DNA from: Parasitella parasitica
Taxonomy: Eukaryota > Mucoromycota > Mucoromycetes > Mucorales > Mucoraceae
NCBI GenBank assembly: GCA_025201805.1
Contig: MU619254.1
Span: 1 to 64,000 of the forward strand
Length of the DNA: 64,000 nt
Reading direction: 5' to 3'
A program made the position numbers and the translations under genes. The notes beneath the pieces were generated by a model. The model did not search any database, was not told the origin of the DNA, and saw only the letters and a list, made by a program, of their open reading frames with translations. Of this stretch, positions 22,924 through 34,799 are shown piece after piece. How positions within the stretch are numbered: position 1 is the first letter of the stretch; every line of letters begins with the position of its first letter.

Positions 22924-25900
22924 ATGGCTGAAGAGCTTGTAGAACATCGATTCGTACAAATATTCCACGCCTGTGAAAAGGCGTCGTCCAAACTCGACGA
23001 TTTTTGGAACACGCTTGCTCGAGCATCAACGATCGCTGTGTCTCATGGCTGCGAGAAAGTCTACGCTCGAGCCACGCAAAGCAAGGATCTTGACCTTTTA
23101 CAAACTATTCAGAGTTTACAAAACCTGATACTGACGTACGATGACCCGACAAAAAACACCGTATTTCTGCGTACAATCACACGATTACTGGCCTTCAATG
23201 AAAAGTCATCCGAAACGAGCAAGATGTCCTTCTACCATTGCAAAACAGACACTCAGCAAATCCATCCCTACGCTGTCGTGATGCGACAGAAGCCCCTCTT
23301 GTATCCCAGCTTACTGGAAGAAGTAGACTATCTCTTTGCGAATGAATTGTCGGTCGCCATTGACATTCTGCAAGGATTCATATCAGCTATTTTTCTGACC
23401 AAAACCCCCGTTGACTCAAACGCCCTGTTGATCCGTCTTACCAGCGCCATCATGGCTCTTGGACTCGAAAACGACATTATAACAACCAGCATTTATACGT
23501 GCCTCTGTCAAGTCCTGCATAGGTATCCATTGCAAAAAGAGGACGAGAAATACCTTTCCCTGGTGGATTTCTTGATGTGGATGTCCATCACCAGCAAACC
23601 ATACCAGGGACCGAGTGTCTTTAGTCCTAGCGACTACGTTTATCCTGTTGTTGACCGTTTTGTCACTTTTTGCTCCAAAGGATATCCAATACTCGCCTAT
23701 CTGGCTCGTTTGGAACGCATGGTGGGTTGCTCAGACAGCACGGGCTCCGATGTGCTCTGGGTCTGCTTGTCGTATGGGTTGCTTCGATCGCAAACTATCA
23801 GAGAACAGCAAGCAATCATGCGGCTAATGAAATCTCTATACGGAAAGACCACAGGCAGCTTATCTCGTATTGCTTATTTACCCTTTTATCAGCTGCTGTC
23901 AGAGTTGAACGACAAGGACGCATCAAAAGAGCTAAACACTCTTAGAGATGATACTCTGTTCATGCTCTCTGAGCTCGATGGTATCAACAAGGCTGCGAAT
24001 TCGGATCATAGGCCAATCCAAGTGAGTAACCTGATTTGCTGTGACACTGCACTAGTCGTCTGATTTCTTCTGTAGCTGCAAGCCATCTTAAAAAACAACT
24101 GTATCTACGGTTTGCTTGCTCATATTTTGGTTTATATCGATGGATTTTACAAGGGCATTATCCCTGTCCTCAAGGATGGCTACAGCACAGGACCTGGTTT
24201 TACCTTGATTTTAAACATGCTGTTCAGCACTCCTCATGTCCATGGTCCTGATCTCGATACTCGATGCATTGTTTATTCTCGCATCACTGAACTGTCCTCA
24301 CTGCCAGAGACATCATGCAAATTTCCTATGCTCTTGTTCCTTCTTCGTATGCTTCGTGCATCGTTTGATGAGCCTCGCTTGGTAACTCACCTATTCAAAG
24401 ACGTCATTCCCACACTGGCCGACCCCAATGACCCTACAATCACTAGCAAAGTCCTCCAGGTAATCTTGTCGTCCATCAGCAGCAGCGACACTATGGCTAG
24501 CCTCGGTGTCAAGGCACTAGCCCACACTCATCAACGCCAGCCTCGCGTGTGGCAAGAACTCAAAAAGATATTTGCTGACTGGGTCCTGCGTCGCAAGTCT
24601 GGCACAGTTCACCGCAAAATCGACCTATCCATCAGCGGTCCAATCAAGCTGGAATTGGCCATTCTGACCACAATGCGGGATGTTTGCAAGACAAGGCCAA
24701 GAGAGTGCGCGCCGGATGTGTTGCCCATGGTGATGTCGTTGTTGCAGACTTGCCACGATCTAAGCATGGCATCGCTGTCAATTCTCATGGCCTCCATCAA
24801 CCACTGTATCAACGCTGGCTTGGTAGAGCCCCGTTCCATGTGGAACGTTGCTGTGGTGTATCTTGCTCAATTTGCACTGGATCAAGGGACGCAGAGATCG
24901 ATTCTGCTGGTGCAAGAGTTATGCAAATTCTACTCCATCGCAGGATCCAGGAATGATAGTAGGTTGACATGTGCACTGTATTTTACCCCCCAAAAGAAAA
25001 CATATAAAGTTGATCTGTTTGACTAGTTTCTGAGCCGTACCTCCAATTCAAAGAGACCCTGTTAACTGGTTTCGTGCTGCCACTGATTGATTCTGATGAC
25101 AAACATGCTGCTGGCCATGCTATGCTTGCCTTGTCTGATTTTTCTGCCCAAGATATGGCCAGTATTTTACCTGAAAAGGCGTCTGATTACGTGCAGGCTG
25201 CCGCTCCAGTAGATGATTGCCCCAACAAAAGCCAGCATCTAGTTCTCGCTACGCTCATGTCAAACGAGCTCGACCACATGCGTCGTGGGCTATTCAAAGA
25301 AGAAGCCAACAGGAAGCAGACAGCATCAATTGCAGCTGGCAGCCGAAAGCAGACCACCAATGATGCTGGACAAGTCGTTGGTGAACGCGAGGGTGAACTG
25401 CAAGCAATGCTTTCTCAGCTCTGGGAAGATGCACGTGTGGCACCCGGTCTTCGCTCTGGATACGCTATTGCAATGCTCTACACTCTGAACAGTAGAGACG
25501 CTCCAACAAAACCTACACTTGAAGATGTCAGCAAAGCCAAGTGGTATCGCTTTATGGTCACGTCATTTACGGATGTGTCATTGACGGATCACTTACTTCT
25601 TCGTGTCTCCAGCATCGATTCATGGAAAGCATTCTTCCAAAATGCACTGTCTGAAGCAAAGAACGAGCTGGAAGCCATAGTCTCTGTCCTGCTGAATGAT
25701 TTATCAGCAAGACTAGAAAGAAGCACTGTGCCTGGCGTCACTTGTAACATTGCTATGGCCATTACGGGGCTGGTTCTTGTCGTGCAACTGTACACTCCTT
25801 CATACGCTGCTACCTGTGCAAATGCCACTATCGACATGCTGATGAAAAACTACATTGTTCTCTCTGGATCACCTTTATCGCACTCTGCCCACCTGATGAG

Positions 25901-28466
25901 TGAGGAAGTGCAATTTGCAGCGCGTTTTGCATTGGGCCACCTTGCCACATGTATCATCGGCAACGAGAAAACCACTCATAGCATCAACACAGTGTTGCTC
26001 GATTCAGCTACGAGCTCAAAAACAAAGTATAAAAACATAGACGCCTCTGTAGACCTTGTCCAGTTTGCAAACGGCTATGCAGCAGGCCACTTCGTAGCAG
26101 CTCTCGCAGTGCACCCAACAATGACCGAGCACATTGAAAACTTGAAGACGGCCGGTTTAGCCACCTTGCAAAAGTATTACACATCAGACGATGCGTCTGA
26201 AAGCAGAGTTATTGGCATTCTGATGGGCCTTGCTTCGAAACTCCAGCCAGAAATGATGTGGAATGACGAAACAGTGTGCGATGAATTGGACGTTGCTAGT
26301 GGAAAACTTAAAGAATATCTCAAAGGTGAAAGCATCAGTAAAGGGTTGTTGCTCGGCTCAACTTGGGTTGTCGCGTTGGGCGCCCAGCAGAATTATGGCG
26401 TGGAGTACGAGTACTTCAACATCATTGAATCTGTCATGGCAGCTGCTTCTTGCGATGTAAGATACTGTCTTTCCAGGTTTTACCAAGCCAAGACTAATCA
26501 TTTCCCAATAGCCCAATTTAGCACAGCATTTCTACCATTTTGTTGTCCCCTACACTCAAATTTTGTATCATAGCTACATCCACGCTGATGCAAACGATGA
26601 AGCATCATTGTCAAACTACATTCGAGCGTTCGAACCTTTGTTCGGTAGTATTCAAACAGATGATGCCTCCAGCAATTATCGTATCGCAAGCCTATTTGGA
26701 ATTGCAGGTTTACTAGGAGCTGATTATCTCAATAGAAGCGCTGGCAACGTTTACACAGAAGCACAGCGTTACCAAGGCTCATCCAGGAAGGCTGGTTTAG
26801 ATCAGCTAGCAGCCATCACAGGCCTTACCGTCAAATCTGCACCTACAGGCAATCTGAAGAGCGGCCGCATCGCTGCTGCTGTATGCGGAAAGGTGATAGC
26901 TCATGCCAACATGCTGGTAAAGACGCTTGATTCAGATCGCTCAGCTTCAGAATCATCTGCTGTGGACTCGATAGCGGCTCTAGCTTCCATTTCTTCTGAA
27001 CCCACCAACTATAATCGCCTCAACAGTAATACGAGCTATCTCAGGGCTGTATTTGACAAGCTCAACCAAATTGCAAACGATGCTCTTTCTAATGGACGCA
27101 ATATTACAATGCTGTTACAAAGTCTCATCAAAACACCTGGCCCGTTGCCTCCGGTTAACTGGTTTGCGTTGCTGCTGAAGCTAAGCAAAGTATCGTCCGA
27201 CTTGCAGCAACTGGGCTTCTTATTTGCATCGACACACGCTGCCACTTCCTTCTCCTTGACCGAGTATCTCGCAACGCAGACTATGGGTCTTTTAAAAGAC
27301 GTCAGTAGCTTTTCTTGTGCCAAATCGAGATTCTTATTTTCTAGAAATGATGATCATGCTGAAAATCCATTCGATATAGTACTCTCGCTTGGTGGACTAC
27401 CGCAAACCGCCAGAGAAATCAGACGAGGCGAGAAGAAGCGACGAGGCATGAATGCAGTTACCAAGAAGATCAGCATCTCTGAAAGCAGAATTTTGGAAAT
27501 TATCACGCTGTTAACTGAGCGCTTTGGACTATTCGATCAAGACATGCAGGTATATGGTTACTTTTTAAAATACGCGCCTTATTCTCAATAAGGCTAACAT
27601 CGTCGGTAGTATGAAGCGCTGGATACATTAGCAGATCATCTACCGCCCTCTACTGACAGCGCGCCATTGGACGAAAGTAGATCCAAGCTCGTTTCCGCTA
27701 TTCGTACATTGGTTTTTGAATCAGTCATCACTCGACTTCTAGGGGACAAGTCCACATCAGAAAAGGTGCTTCGTAAAGCAGTAGCATGTACCCATATCAA
27801 CAGCATCGAGCAACTGTTTCCAGCTGCTGGAAGAGTAGAGGATTGGAGAGAAATTGGCCTTCCAATGAACTACGTCGTTTATCTCTGCGAGACTTACAAT
27901 TTCTCTAAAAACAAGCAAAGTGTCATCAAGTACATCAGCACTGCCATTACGTTTTTGATCGGGGATTCCCCTCCTTTGTCTTGCTGGAGAGCGATTGCAG
28001 AGATGGTTAGAGATGATTGCGAAACAGACAAGGATGCTCTGGGATGGATAATCCGTGTTCTCGATGCCTTTGTAGTTTCCCTAAGTGATAACAACGCTGG
28101 TAGACAGTTTGAAGAGGACATGTTGATGAAGGCTATTGACACTGGCCTTCGTTCGATTTTGGCCGAGTTAAGCTGCAGTCCAGATAATCTGTCCACTTCC
28201 CAAATGCAGGCTGCGGATACTGCTTATTTGCTGACCTATTTTATTGATATTGGAAACAACCATAACACTGAGCAGGAACAGGTACGCAATCCAGTGTTTT
28301 GTTGCTGTATTTCTCGGATTAACTCTCTTTGTAGATTACTAAACGCATTTTCAAATTGATGAAGATGGCCAACAAATTAACTGGCACAGCTTCTGTCAAT
28401 TTTTTTAAAAGAGTAGCGCTTGGAATGCCTCCTTCATACTTGCCACAGCTTGAAACAAATTATTAA
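22924..28466 (+). CDS. large helical-repeat protein, focadhesin/RST1-like (tentative)
   Basis: Six exons (22924-24021, 24076-24958, 25027-26456, 26512-27549, 27610-28281, 28335-28466) keep one frame for 1,750 residues. All introns are 52-68 nt. The protein is made almost wholly of amphipathic helices with no enzymatic motif, signal peptide or clear membrane segment, as in HEAT/ARM solenoids. Repeated Ala/Gly/Leu-rich helices in the C-terminal half (such as ARFALGHLATCIIG, ANGYAAGHFVAALAV and GILMGLASKL) recall focadhesin (FOCAD, about 1,800 residues) and plant RST1, cofactors of the cytosolic exosome/Ski complex. Size and style fit, but I see no diagnostic motif, so the family name is inference. 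I start at ATG 22924; the frame extends upstream only to a GTG. The gene model itself is strong. Confidence 0.85.
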
Positions 28467-29511
28467 ATAAACACTGGTCCAAAAAAAAAAAAAAATCAAT
28501 CACCAATAGTGATATAATCACTTGTAGTCTCTTTATATATTGTCTTTGGGGATAATCATTATGTCTTGAATAACTCTCACTCTCAAATATATTCATGAAT
28601 ATCGATCTCTGGTCATGACCATCTTTTGTACCGGTATTCACGAATTCAAATTTATGACGATTGAGTATATTTAAAAGGTCAAGTACGATGGCCTATCAAC
28701 TTGATGACATGTAAAGTCTTTACGTTGTATTGAGCCATGTATACTTATGTAATAAGAAGCAGAACAGTGAAGCAACCCAAGCTCCGCGAGCACCTTCAAT
28801 GAGGCAGCAAAACGAAAACCAAGCTGCCTTCAGAAAAGTCAATTACTTCTATTTCCATGCAAGTTGCGTCGAGAACTGGGGCTCCCCCAAGCCCACGGAG
28901 ACGTTCAACCACCAAGACAAGTCAAGAAGGTTGGTCCCCTTGTTGAGGTGTCTTCCTTGTTTGCCCATCTTCCGCGTCACCATGTAGATCTCAATGGACA
29001 CCTCCGACGCTAAGCGGCTTAGCCAGAGACCAACTTTTTAACAAGAGTCAACTTTATACGGTACCCTTTGGACTTGTAGCTGCGTCAAGATTTAGGATCC
29101 CCCTCCTCACAAGCCCACGGAAATCTTTACACAAAGAAGACAAGCACATACAATATACCAAATCCCAAATCCCAAACCCGTAAGGCCGGCCGGTCGCGAA
29201 AAGGTTACTCTCCGTGTAATTGTGTCTGGTCCATGGCGATGAACAGTGATGAGAAAAAACGAAAAGAAAAAGGAAGCCATGATTGCTCTGGTCCTGGTTT
29301 TTAAAAGTCTGTACACTATTCTGTTTGAATGTTTTATGTGTCAATGTTGGAATTGAGATGAGCTCATATACAGTTGTAGGCAAAACCCGACCAGACCAAG
29401 GACTTTCCGTTATGCCTGGGATGGGTGTAGAAGGCATAATTTTTGGCCACAAGATCAAGAGCTGCTGAACGTGATGGTGGTATGGAACCAATAAATAATT
29501 CGCTATTGTTG
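28467..29511. other. intergenic region with a GC-richer island
   Basis: The 3' end of the large gene is followed by an A-run near 28480. Between about 28760 and 29240 the DNA is richer in GC than its surroundings and contains the perfect short hairpin GCTAAG-CGG-CTTAGC near 29010-29025. Open frames at 28730-28987 (+) and 29054-29491 (-) match nothing I know and cannot be joined to neighbours with confidence. It may be a relic of a former gene. Confidence 0.4.
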
Positions 29512-29715
29512 CTATTGACGCTTTTGTTGTTCATCTTTGTTATCTCGTGGAAGATGCTTTGTTGACATAGCGACTGCAATGATGGGATCGCCATTGACCA
29601 ACATAGCAGGTTCCAAACCAGCATCTTGATGTAATGTCGACAGCTGATTCTCCATAATGATTTCGAGCCCATAAATCAAACGGGCAGCATCAGATGCAGA
29701 TAATTTGGTTGTCAT
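29512..29715 (-). CDS. hypothetical short protein or internal exon
   Basis: This is a 67-residue frame from ATG 29715. The sequence is coding-like (SASDAARLIYGLEIIMENQ, LEPAMLVNGDPIIAVAMS) and ends in a charged, Gln/Lys-rich tail. A T-run followed by AG lies just upstream of the ATG on the minus strand. This may therefore be an internal exon of a gene whose other exons I could not place. No family is recognised. Confidence 0.4.
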   Translation of the reverse strand: MTTKLSASDAARLIYGLEIIMENQLSTLHQDAGLEPAMLVNGDPIIAVAMSTKHLPRDNKDEQQKRQ

Positions 29716-30980
29716 TGCTAATAAAAAAACAAAAACAAAAAAGACTAGCCAGGTGGCCACTTTAAATTGTATTCAACCTTGTAACTTTTCTTTATTGAGG
29801 CATTTAGCAAAACATTTAGCAGGACAAGTTACAAAACCTTAATCACTCAAATATAAGCTATTGCATGCTTCATTTATTCTAGTCTTGAGCGATTCTTTTT
29901 CCTAAAACTTATTTCGCTAAAGTTTACTCTTAGCGATTGATCAGAACTGCTCGTTTGGATTCATTTCACTAGAATTTGAAGGAAGATGAACATAGCTTTA
30001 TCCTCAAGATTGTCATACTTGGTATAAAATCCCTTCAAATGCGAGTCTTTACATATCGAGCCGAACAAAACCTGGCCATGTGACATAAAGTGCACTTACA
30101 TCGACACAGATATTCGGTTACATATAATGTGATTTGAATTTGGTCCATGGGTTTCCTCTTGCTCCTGAAATTCCATCATTTAGTTTCTTATCAGAAAAAA
30201 GCCATCTTTTGGTGAATTTACATAATTTTTTTGAAATAGTAATTGATGCCTGCTTTCCAGATTAAAACCTGCGAGTGTTCTCCACAGACGTTATAAATTG
30301 GAATCCACTTTCAATTAAGCTGCAACAAATTAGAGGAATTCACTTTATTGCCATAACGCCTGTTATATCTTGAATTATAGCTATTCATATACTTGTAAAC
30401 AGGATAGCGAGATTGACAATGGAGATTACTGACGCTTATAATGCATAACCCATGATAATAAAGTACCCTAAACAATAAAAGATAATTGGCTTTAGTTACA
30501 CATCCCAAGGTCAAAATATAAAAATCGTGAATAAAAAGCAGGAGCCTCACTCCATAATCTAGGTTCACCGAAGCATAAATAGTCTCTTTGATATTGCACC
30601 CAATTGACACTACAACGAGTTGATTGTACACTCGTACATATCATTTCAACAAGACAATGACGCTGCCAATACATACAGTTGGTATTTACATATTTATCGA
30701 CCCAGATGATGCCAGCAACATCGATGTCTTTGAGAAGCAGGTAATTCACGTCGAAAGCATTGTTCTCATGTCAAACGCAAGTAATATTCACACATCACTA
30801 CTATACGAACAATAAAATAGGTCAAGTCATATGAGATCGAGATTAGTGTTGGCACAATATTAGCAATCAAGTGCTACCATTGAGATCAAGTAGACAATGA
30901 ACTTCGGGTTTTTACATATACATATATAAATAGTAAATTTAGAAGTTTACAATGCTCCCTTTTTCTTTTCATGGCTTGAA
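29716..30980. other. AT-rich intergenic region
   Basis: Only short, low-complexity frames occur (for example 30311-30631 minus and 30624-30815 plus). I see no supportable gene. The right end is the promoter side of the F-box gene. Confidence 0.5.
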
Positions 30981-32027
30981 ATGTCCATCTATAAACTACC
31001 ATTAGAACTTTTATCTGCAGTGTTTCAGTTCGTTGACTCTGTTCAACAAATGGCTCAATGTAGATTGGTGTGCAAGTCTTGGAATATATGTGCTGAGCCA
31101 GCAATGTTTGGAAAGCCATTCGTCATAAAGACCCTACACGCTGCGTGGAGTCTGTATCGTCATTTATATTCCAATCCAAACAATGGAATGCAAATCAAGT
31201 ATTTTGCATTCATCAACAGTAGGAATTGTGGTAATTTAGCAGCACTTCAGCTAGAATTGTTGCAATACGTATTTAATCCAAACCTGGAGGTGGTCAGGTT
31301 ATTGTTTACTGCAGATGACAATGCTTTATTTTTCAACCAAGTTCGTAAAATTGCAAAGGATCCGCGATACCAATTCAAAAAACTGAGAATCTTTCAGTCC
31401 AGCCAGTTTTACGACACTTCCTACAAGTTGACTTTGCTCGCCTTTAGACAGACTATACAGCAAGTAAGGATAGAACCAAGCGATGATAGGTTTGTCAATT
31501 GTTTGCACAAGTTTAAATGCTTGACGGTGGTAGAGGTTGACATGAACTCCAGTAACCTTGAACAATTAAACGCTGCCTTGTCTGAATGTCATTCTCTGCA
31601 AGAAGTGAAAATGGTACGTGGCATGCCAACTGCATCGAGGACTACAGAACAGCTTCGTTTTTGGGCTAAACGGAACGTATCAACAGTGGACACTGTAAAA
31701 AAAATCTCTTTTAGTGGCATCTACCCAAGCCCTGAAGTAATTGAATTTCTGACTATCAAGTATCCTCAAATCGAAAGTGCGTATGTAAGTATACTCTATC
31801 AGGTCTGTGATTATCAAGCTTACCGTGAATTTACTGATCGTGTCATCAATGCATTCGGAAGATTGGCACCTGCTGTCTATCAAATAAAATCTACTGCAGG
31901 TTTGGCAAGTGTCCTGGAAGATGTTCACGTTTGCGCGCGGAAACATAATAATTTGACTCTTACCGAACTCGTATTACCAAAGTCTCCCCGGTTGATACTC
32001 CAGATTGCTAAAGTAAAAGCTATATAA
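30981..32027 (+). CDS. F-box protein
   Basis: This is a single open frame of 348 residues from ATG 30981. Residues 1-45 form an F-box: YKLPLELLSAVFQFVDS, then QCRLVCKSWN and a Phe-rich end. It would bind Skp1 and act as substrate receptor of an SCF ubiquitin ligase. The rest has Leu-rich, alternating segments (such as LTVVEVDMNSSNLEQLNAAL) resembling degenerate leucine-rich repeats, as in many zygomycete F-box proteins. Those are usually longer (about 450-600 residues), so this one may be shortened at its C-terminus. Its last codons end in AKVKAI without a clear domain end. The substrate is unknown. Confidence 0.82.
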   Translation: MSIYKLPLELLSAVFQFVDSVQQMAQCRLVCKSWNICAEPAMFGKPFVIKTLHAAWSLYRHLYSNPNNGMQIKYFAFINSRNCGNLAALQLELLQYVFNPNLEVVRLLFTADDNALFFNQVRKIAKDPRYQFKKLRIFQSSQFYDTSYKLTLLAFRQTIQQVRIEPSDDRFVNCLHKFKCLTVVEVDMNSSNLEQLNAALSECHSLQEVKMVRGMPTASRTTEQLRFWAKRNVSTVDTVKKISFSGIYPSPEVIEFLTIKYPQIESAYVSILYQVCDYQAYREFTDRVINAFGRLAPAVYQIKSTAGLASVLEDVHVCARKHNNLTLTELVLPKSPRLILQIAKVKAI

Positions 32028-32749
32028 GTAGCTTCTCGCATATAACCCTTATTTTTCAACTAATCAAACACTTTCCATTTAATATCTTTAATACGCTTCT
32101 TATTTTCATACTATAGAGCAGTTTTCGCTTTGATAATTTAAATACTTGTACATACTTTAAATAATAATAAAAAGCTTCAAAATTCTTGAGAGCCTTACGA
32201 GCACTGTGTTAATGTGAGAGACACTATATTGAGCATAAGCTCTTTCTGTTAATTGTTTATTAAAACCAGGGCTGGCTTAAGTGTAAAACTGCCGTCTATC
32301 ACGCATTCGTTCAATGAACACATATGCCTGGATGCTACAGCTATTAAACAATTGTGGAATGATCTTTGTGAAATATCTAGCAATGAATAGTATACGTTTT
32401 ATTTAGCAAAAAAAAAAAAGAAAAGAAAAAGAAAATAGTGATATTGAGGGTATTTGAAGTCGTGCTTGATGAATGTATATTCGGCAAGCTGTCAATAAAT
32501 GAATACATGGAAATTATCTTGTCTGGTATCACAAGTAGATTTTTCCGTCATTGAAAATTATCACTGAAAAAGTCATAATGTACTGATCTTGTTGTACAAT
32601 TCTTGCACATGCTTTGAGCGATTTAGTAAGTTGATACTTGGCGATACGCTATTTACACTGCCGCTCAGACGTCAATTTCTTTACTAGTACGCACTAAAAT
32701 TATTCAAGACACAAATTTCTAGCTTAAATATGCTCCAAAAAAGTATCAT
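32028..32749. other. convergent intergenic region
   Basis: This is the 3' flank of the F-box gene (+) and of the helicase gene (-). It is AT-rich with an A/G-rich run near 32406-32437. No gene is seen. Confidence 0.55.
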
Positions 32750-34105
32750 TTATTCGACATGTTCATATCTTTGCACAGGAACATTCAACAGTTCATACAT
32801 ATTTGCCAGTTTGGATTCTGCCCATCCATGCTCTCTTATAAGATGAATCACCTTTCCAGTTGCAAATCCCTGAGGACTCAAACGACCAGTTCTTCCTGCC
32901 ATGTGCACATAGGAAGTGGCAGAAGCAGGCATCCCAAGAATAAACACATGCGAGACACCAGGAATATCCACTCCTCTTGCTGTAAACTCTGTAGCGACCC
33001 ACAAATCCGGCGTTTTCTGCTTTTTGTAGTAATCCTTGATGTCTTCCGCAACAACGCCATGCTCTTGAAGCTTCTGCTTGACTAGTGCCACGCTAATCGT
33101 AGGACCAACAAACAAAATTCCATTCTTCACAGTTTCCAGTTCTTGCAAAATAGCTAAACTCTCCACCATGCGATCATCCATATCATCGAAATCTACCCTA
33201 TTGTCATCTTTTGTGAATGAAGCGTTGTCTTTTTCGCTTCGATCCCGTTTAGGTGTGAGATTGCGAATTGTATCGTTAGAAATGACGAGACAGTGGCGCT
33301 TTGTTGTATTGTCGTCACTTAATTGTGAGCCATGCGCCAAATCGACAAAGAATGGATCCTTTAGCCATCTTTTTTGGCTGATCAAAAAGTAGCGGAGTGG
33401 TCTATTCAAAGTGGCTGAGGATATCATGGTTTGGTGTTGTCCCACGAGCTGATCCAGCAAGCGTTCAGCAGGTTTGGGATGAGCAGTACGCTTGGATTGT
33501 TGACGTGCGGTGGCATATCTTTTCGGAAGTGAGAGAGCTTGATCGGCTTCGTCCAATATCACTCTTTCTAAAGCATGCAGAGGTAATTCATCTTGTTGGA
33601 GCAGATCCAGAATACGGCCAGGCGTCCCCACCACTGTGTGTGGAATTATATCTTTGTCGCGGTCGACCTCTGCATCAGCAAATACTTTTAAATTGCTCCC
33701 ATCGCTCAATTGTTGAATCCAACTGCCAATCTGGTAGGCTAATTCTTGGTTGGGCACAATATACAGTGAATGAACACTTTTACGTTGACATGCGTGGCGT
33801 GGAATCAACGAAGCTAGTGTTAGTGCTGTTCCAAATGTCTTCCCTGTGCCTGTTCTGTCGCGTAGCAGTAAATCTTGTTGACCGGCAAGTAGTCTAGGTA
33901 TAAACTGTTCTTGGGCAAGCGTCGGTCGTGTGACATTAAAGACTGACTCTAATTTTTGACATGTTGAACGGCATATTCCTAATGACTTTGAGGATTATGT
34001 GTCAACAGCAAAACAGCACAGCAGCCTAGCCAAGTTGGTATAGCTTACCTCAAATGTGGAATAAAATCTTTGTGCTGTCAGCTTTATTGAATTTCGAGCA
34101 AACAT
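32750..34105 (-). CDS. MRH4: mitochondrial DEAD-box RNA helicase, Mrh4-like
   Basis: Exons 34049-34105 and 32750-33985 give 430 residues. The first exon encodes MFARNSIKLTAQRFYST, an Arg/Ser-rich amphipathic start typical of a mitochondrial presequence. The helicase motifs follow in order: Q-motif region (RPTLAQEQFIPRLLAGQ), motif I (RTGTGKT), Ia (IVPNQELAYQ), Ib (GTPGR), II (DEAD), III (SAT), then in the second RecA domain GILFVGPT, TEFTARGVDIPGV and VI (HMAGRTGR). Yeast Mrh4 assembles the mitochondrial large ribosomal subunit. The match to Mrh4 rather than another mitochondrial DEAD-box protein is inferred from size, presequence and divergence. A Lys/Asp-rich linker (about residues 240-275) separates the two RecA domains. 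Confidence 0.85.
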
Positions 34106-34799
34106 TTTAAAAACACAAAAAAAACAAGTAAAAGAAGAGTGGTAATTTCAGATGGAAAATAGTTTATTAAATGACAAAATTATAATTAAACCAGGGCACC
34201 CAGAAGAACTGCCTCAATCTGTTCAAAACAAAAATAAAAGAGTTAAAAACCATGTAAAAAAGAGGTATAGCAAGGAGATGTATGTTAATTTTCTGCTGTT
34301 TGTTTCTTTAATCAGCCAAAGGCAATAGTTTGTCTTCAGTATAAATGCAGAACAGGTCTGTTTTGTTCATCCTTTAAAGAAAGACCCAGCAAAAAAAAAT
34401 AAAAAATACACACACCTTCCTTTCCCAATTGTTTACTAATACTTGCCTTAATGTTCCAACGATGTCTGAGAGGAAAAGCCATGAAAACTTTTCTCTGGAT
34501 TTATAGTTTTGGGCCGAAATTTCGGACGACAAGATCTACGATGACAAAAATTTTTCGTTTTAGACAGTCCATATACCCAAAGCCACTATTGAATATCTTG
34601 AAGAGATCATGCCAAACAAGGGCAGATTAGTAATCATTTGTAAGATCATTCCAAACAAGGACAAAGTTGTAATAATTTGAGAAGATTGTAATTTATGAGA
34701 TTTATTATTCAGAAAAAAAATTTATAAAGATAAAAAAAAAAGTAGAGATGGATAAAGATATAAAGAAAAAAAAGAGACAAAGATGTCTACCATAAATAA
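34106..34799. other. region between helicase promoter and bZIP 3' end
   Basis: Both neighbours are on the minus strand. The region holds the bZIP 3' UTR and the helicase promoter, with A-runs at 34389-34405 and 34716-34742 and a 39-bp tandem repeat. No coding frame is supported. Confidence 0.5.
34604..34679. repeat. 39-bp tandem duplication
   Basis: Two copies start AGATCATGCCAAACAAGG (34604) and AGATCATTCCAAACAAGG (34643). Each continues for 37 bases to a shared ATTTG end, with a few substitutions. They lie 120-200 bases downstream of the bZIP stop codon, so they are probably in or near its 3' UTR. Confidence 0.8.
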
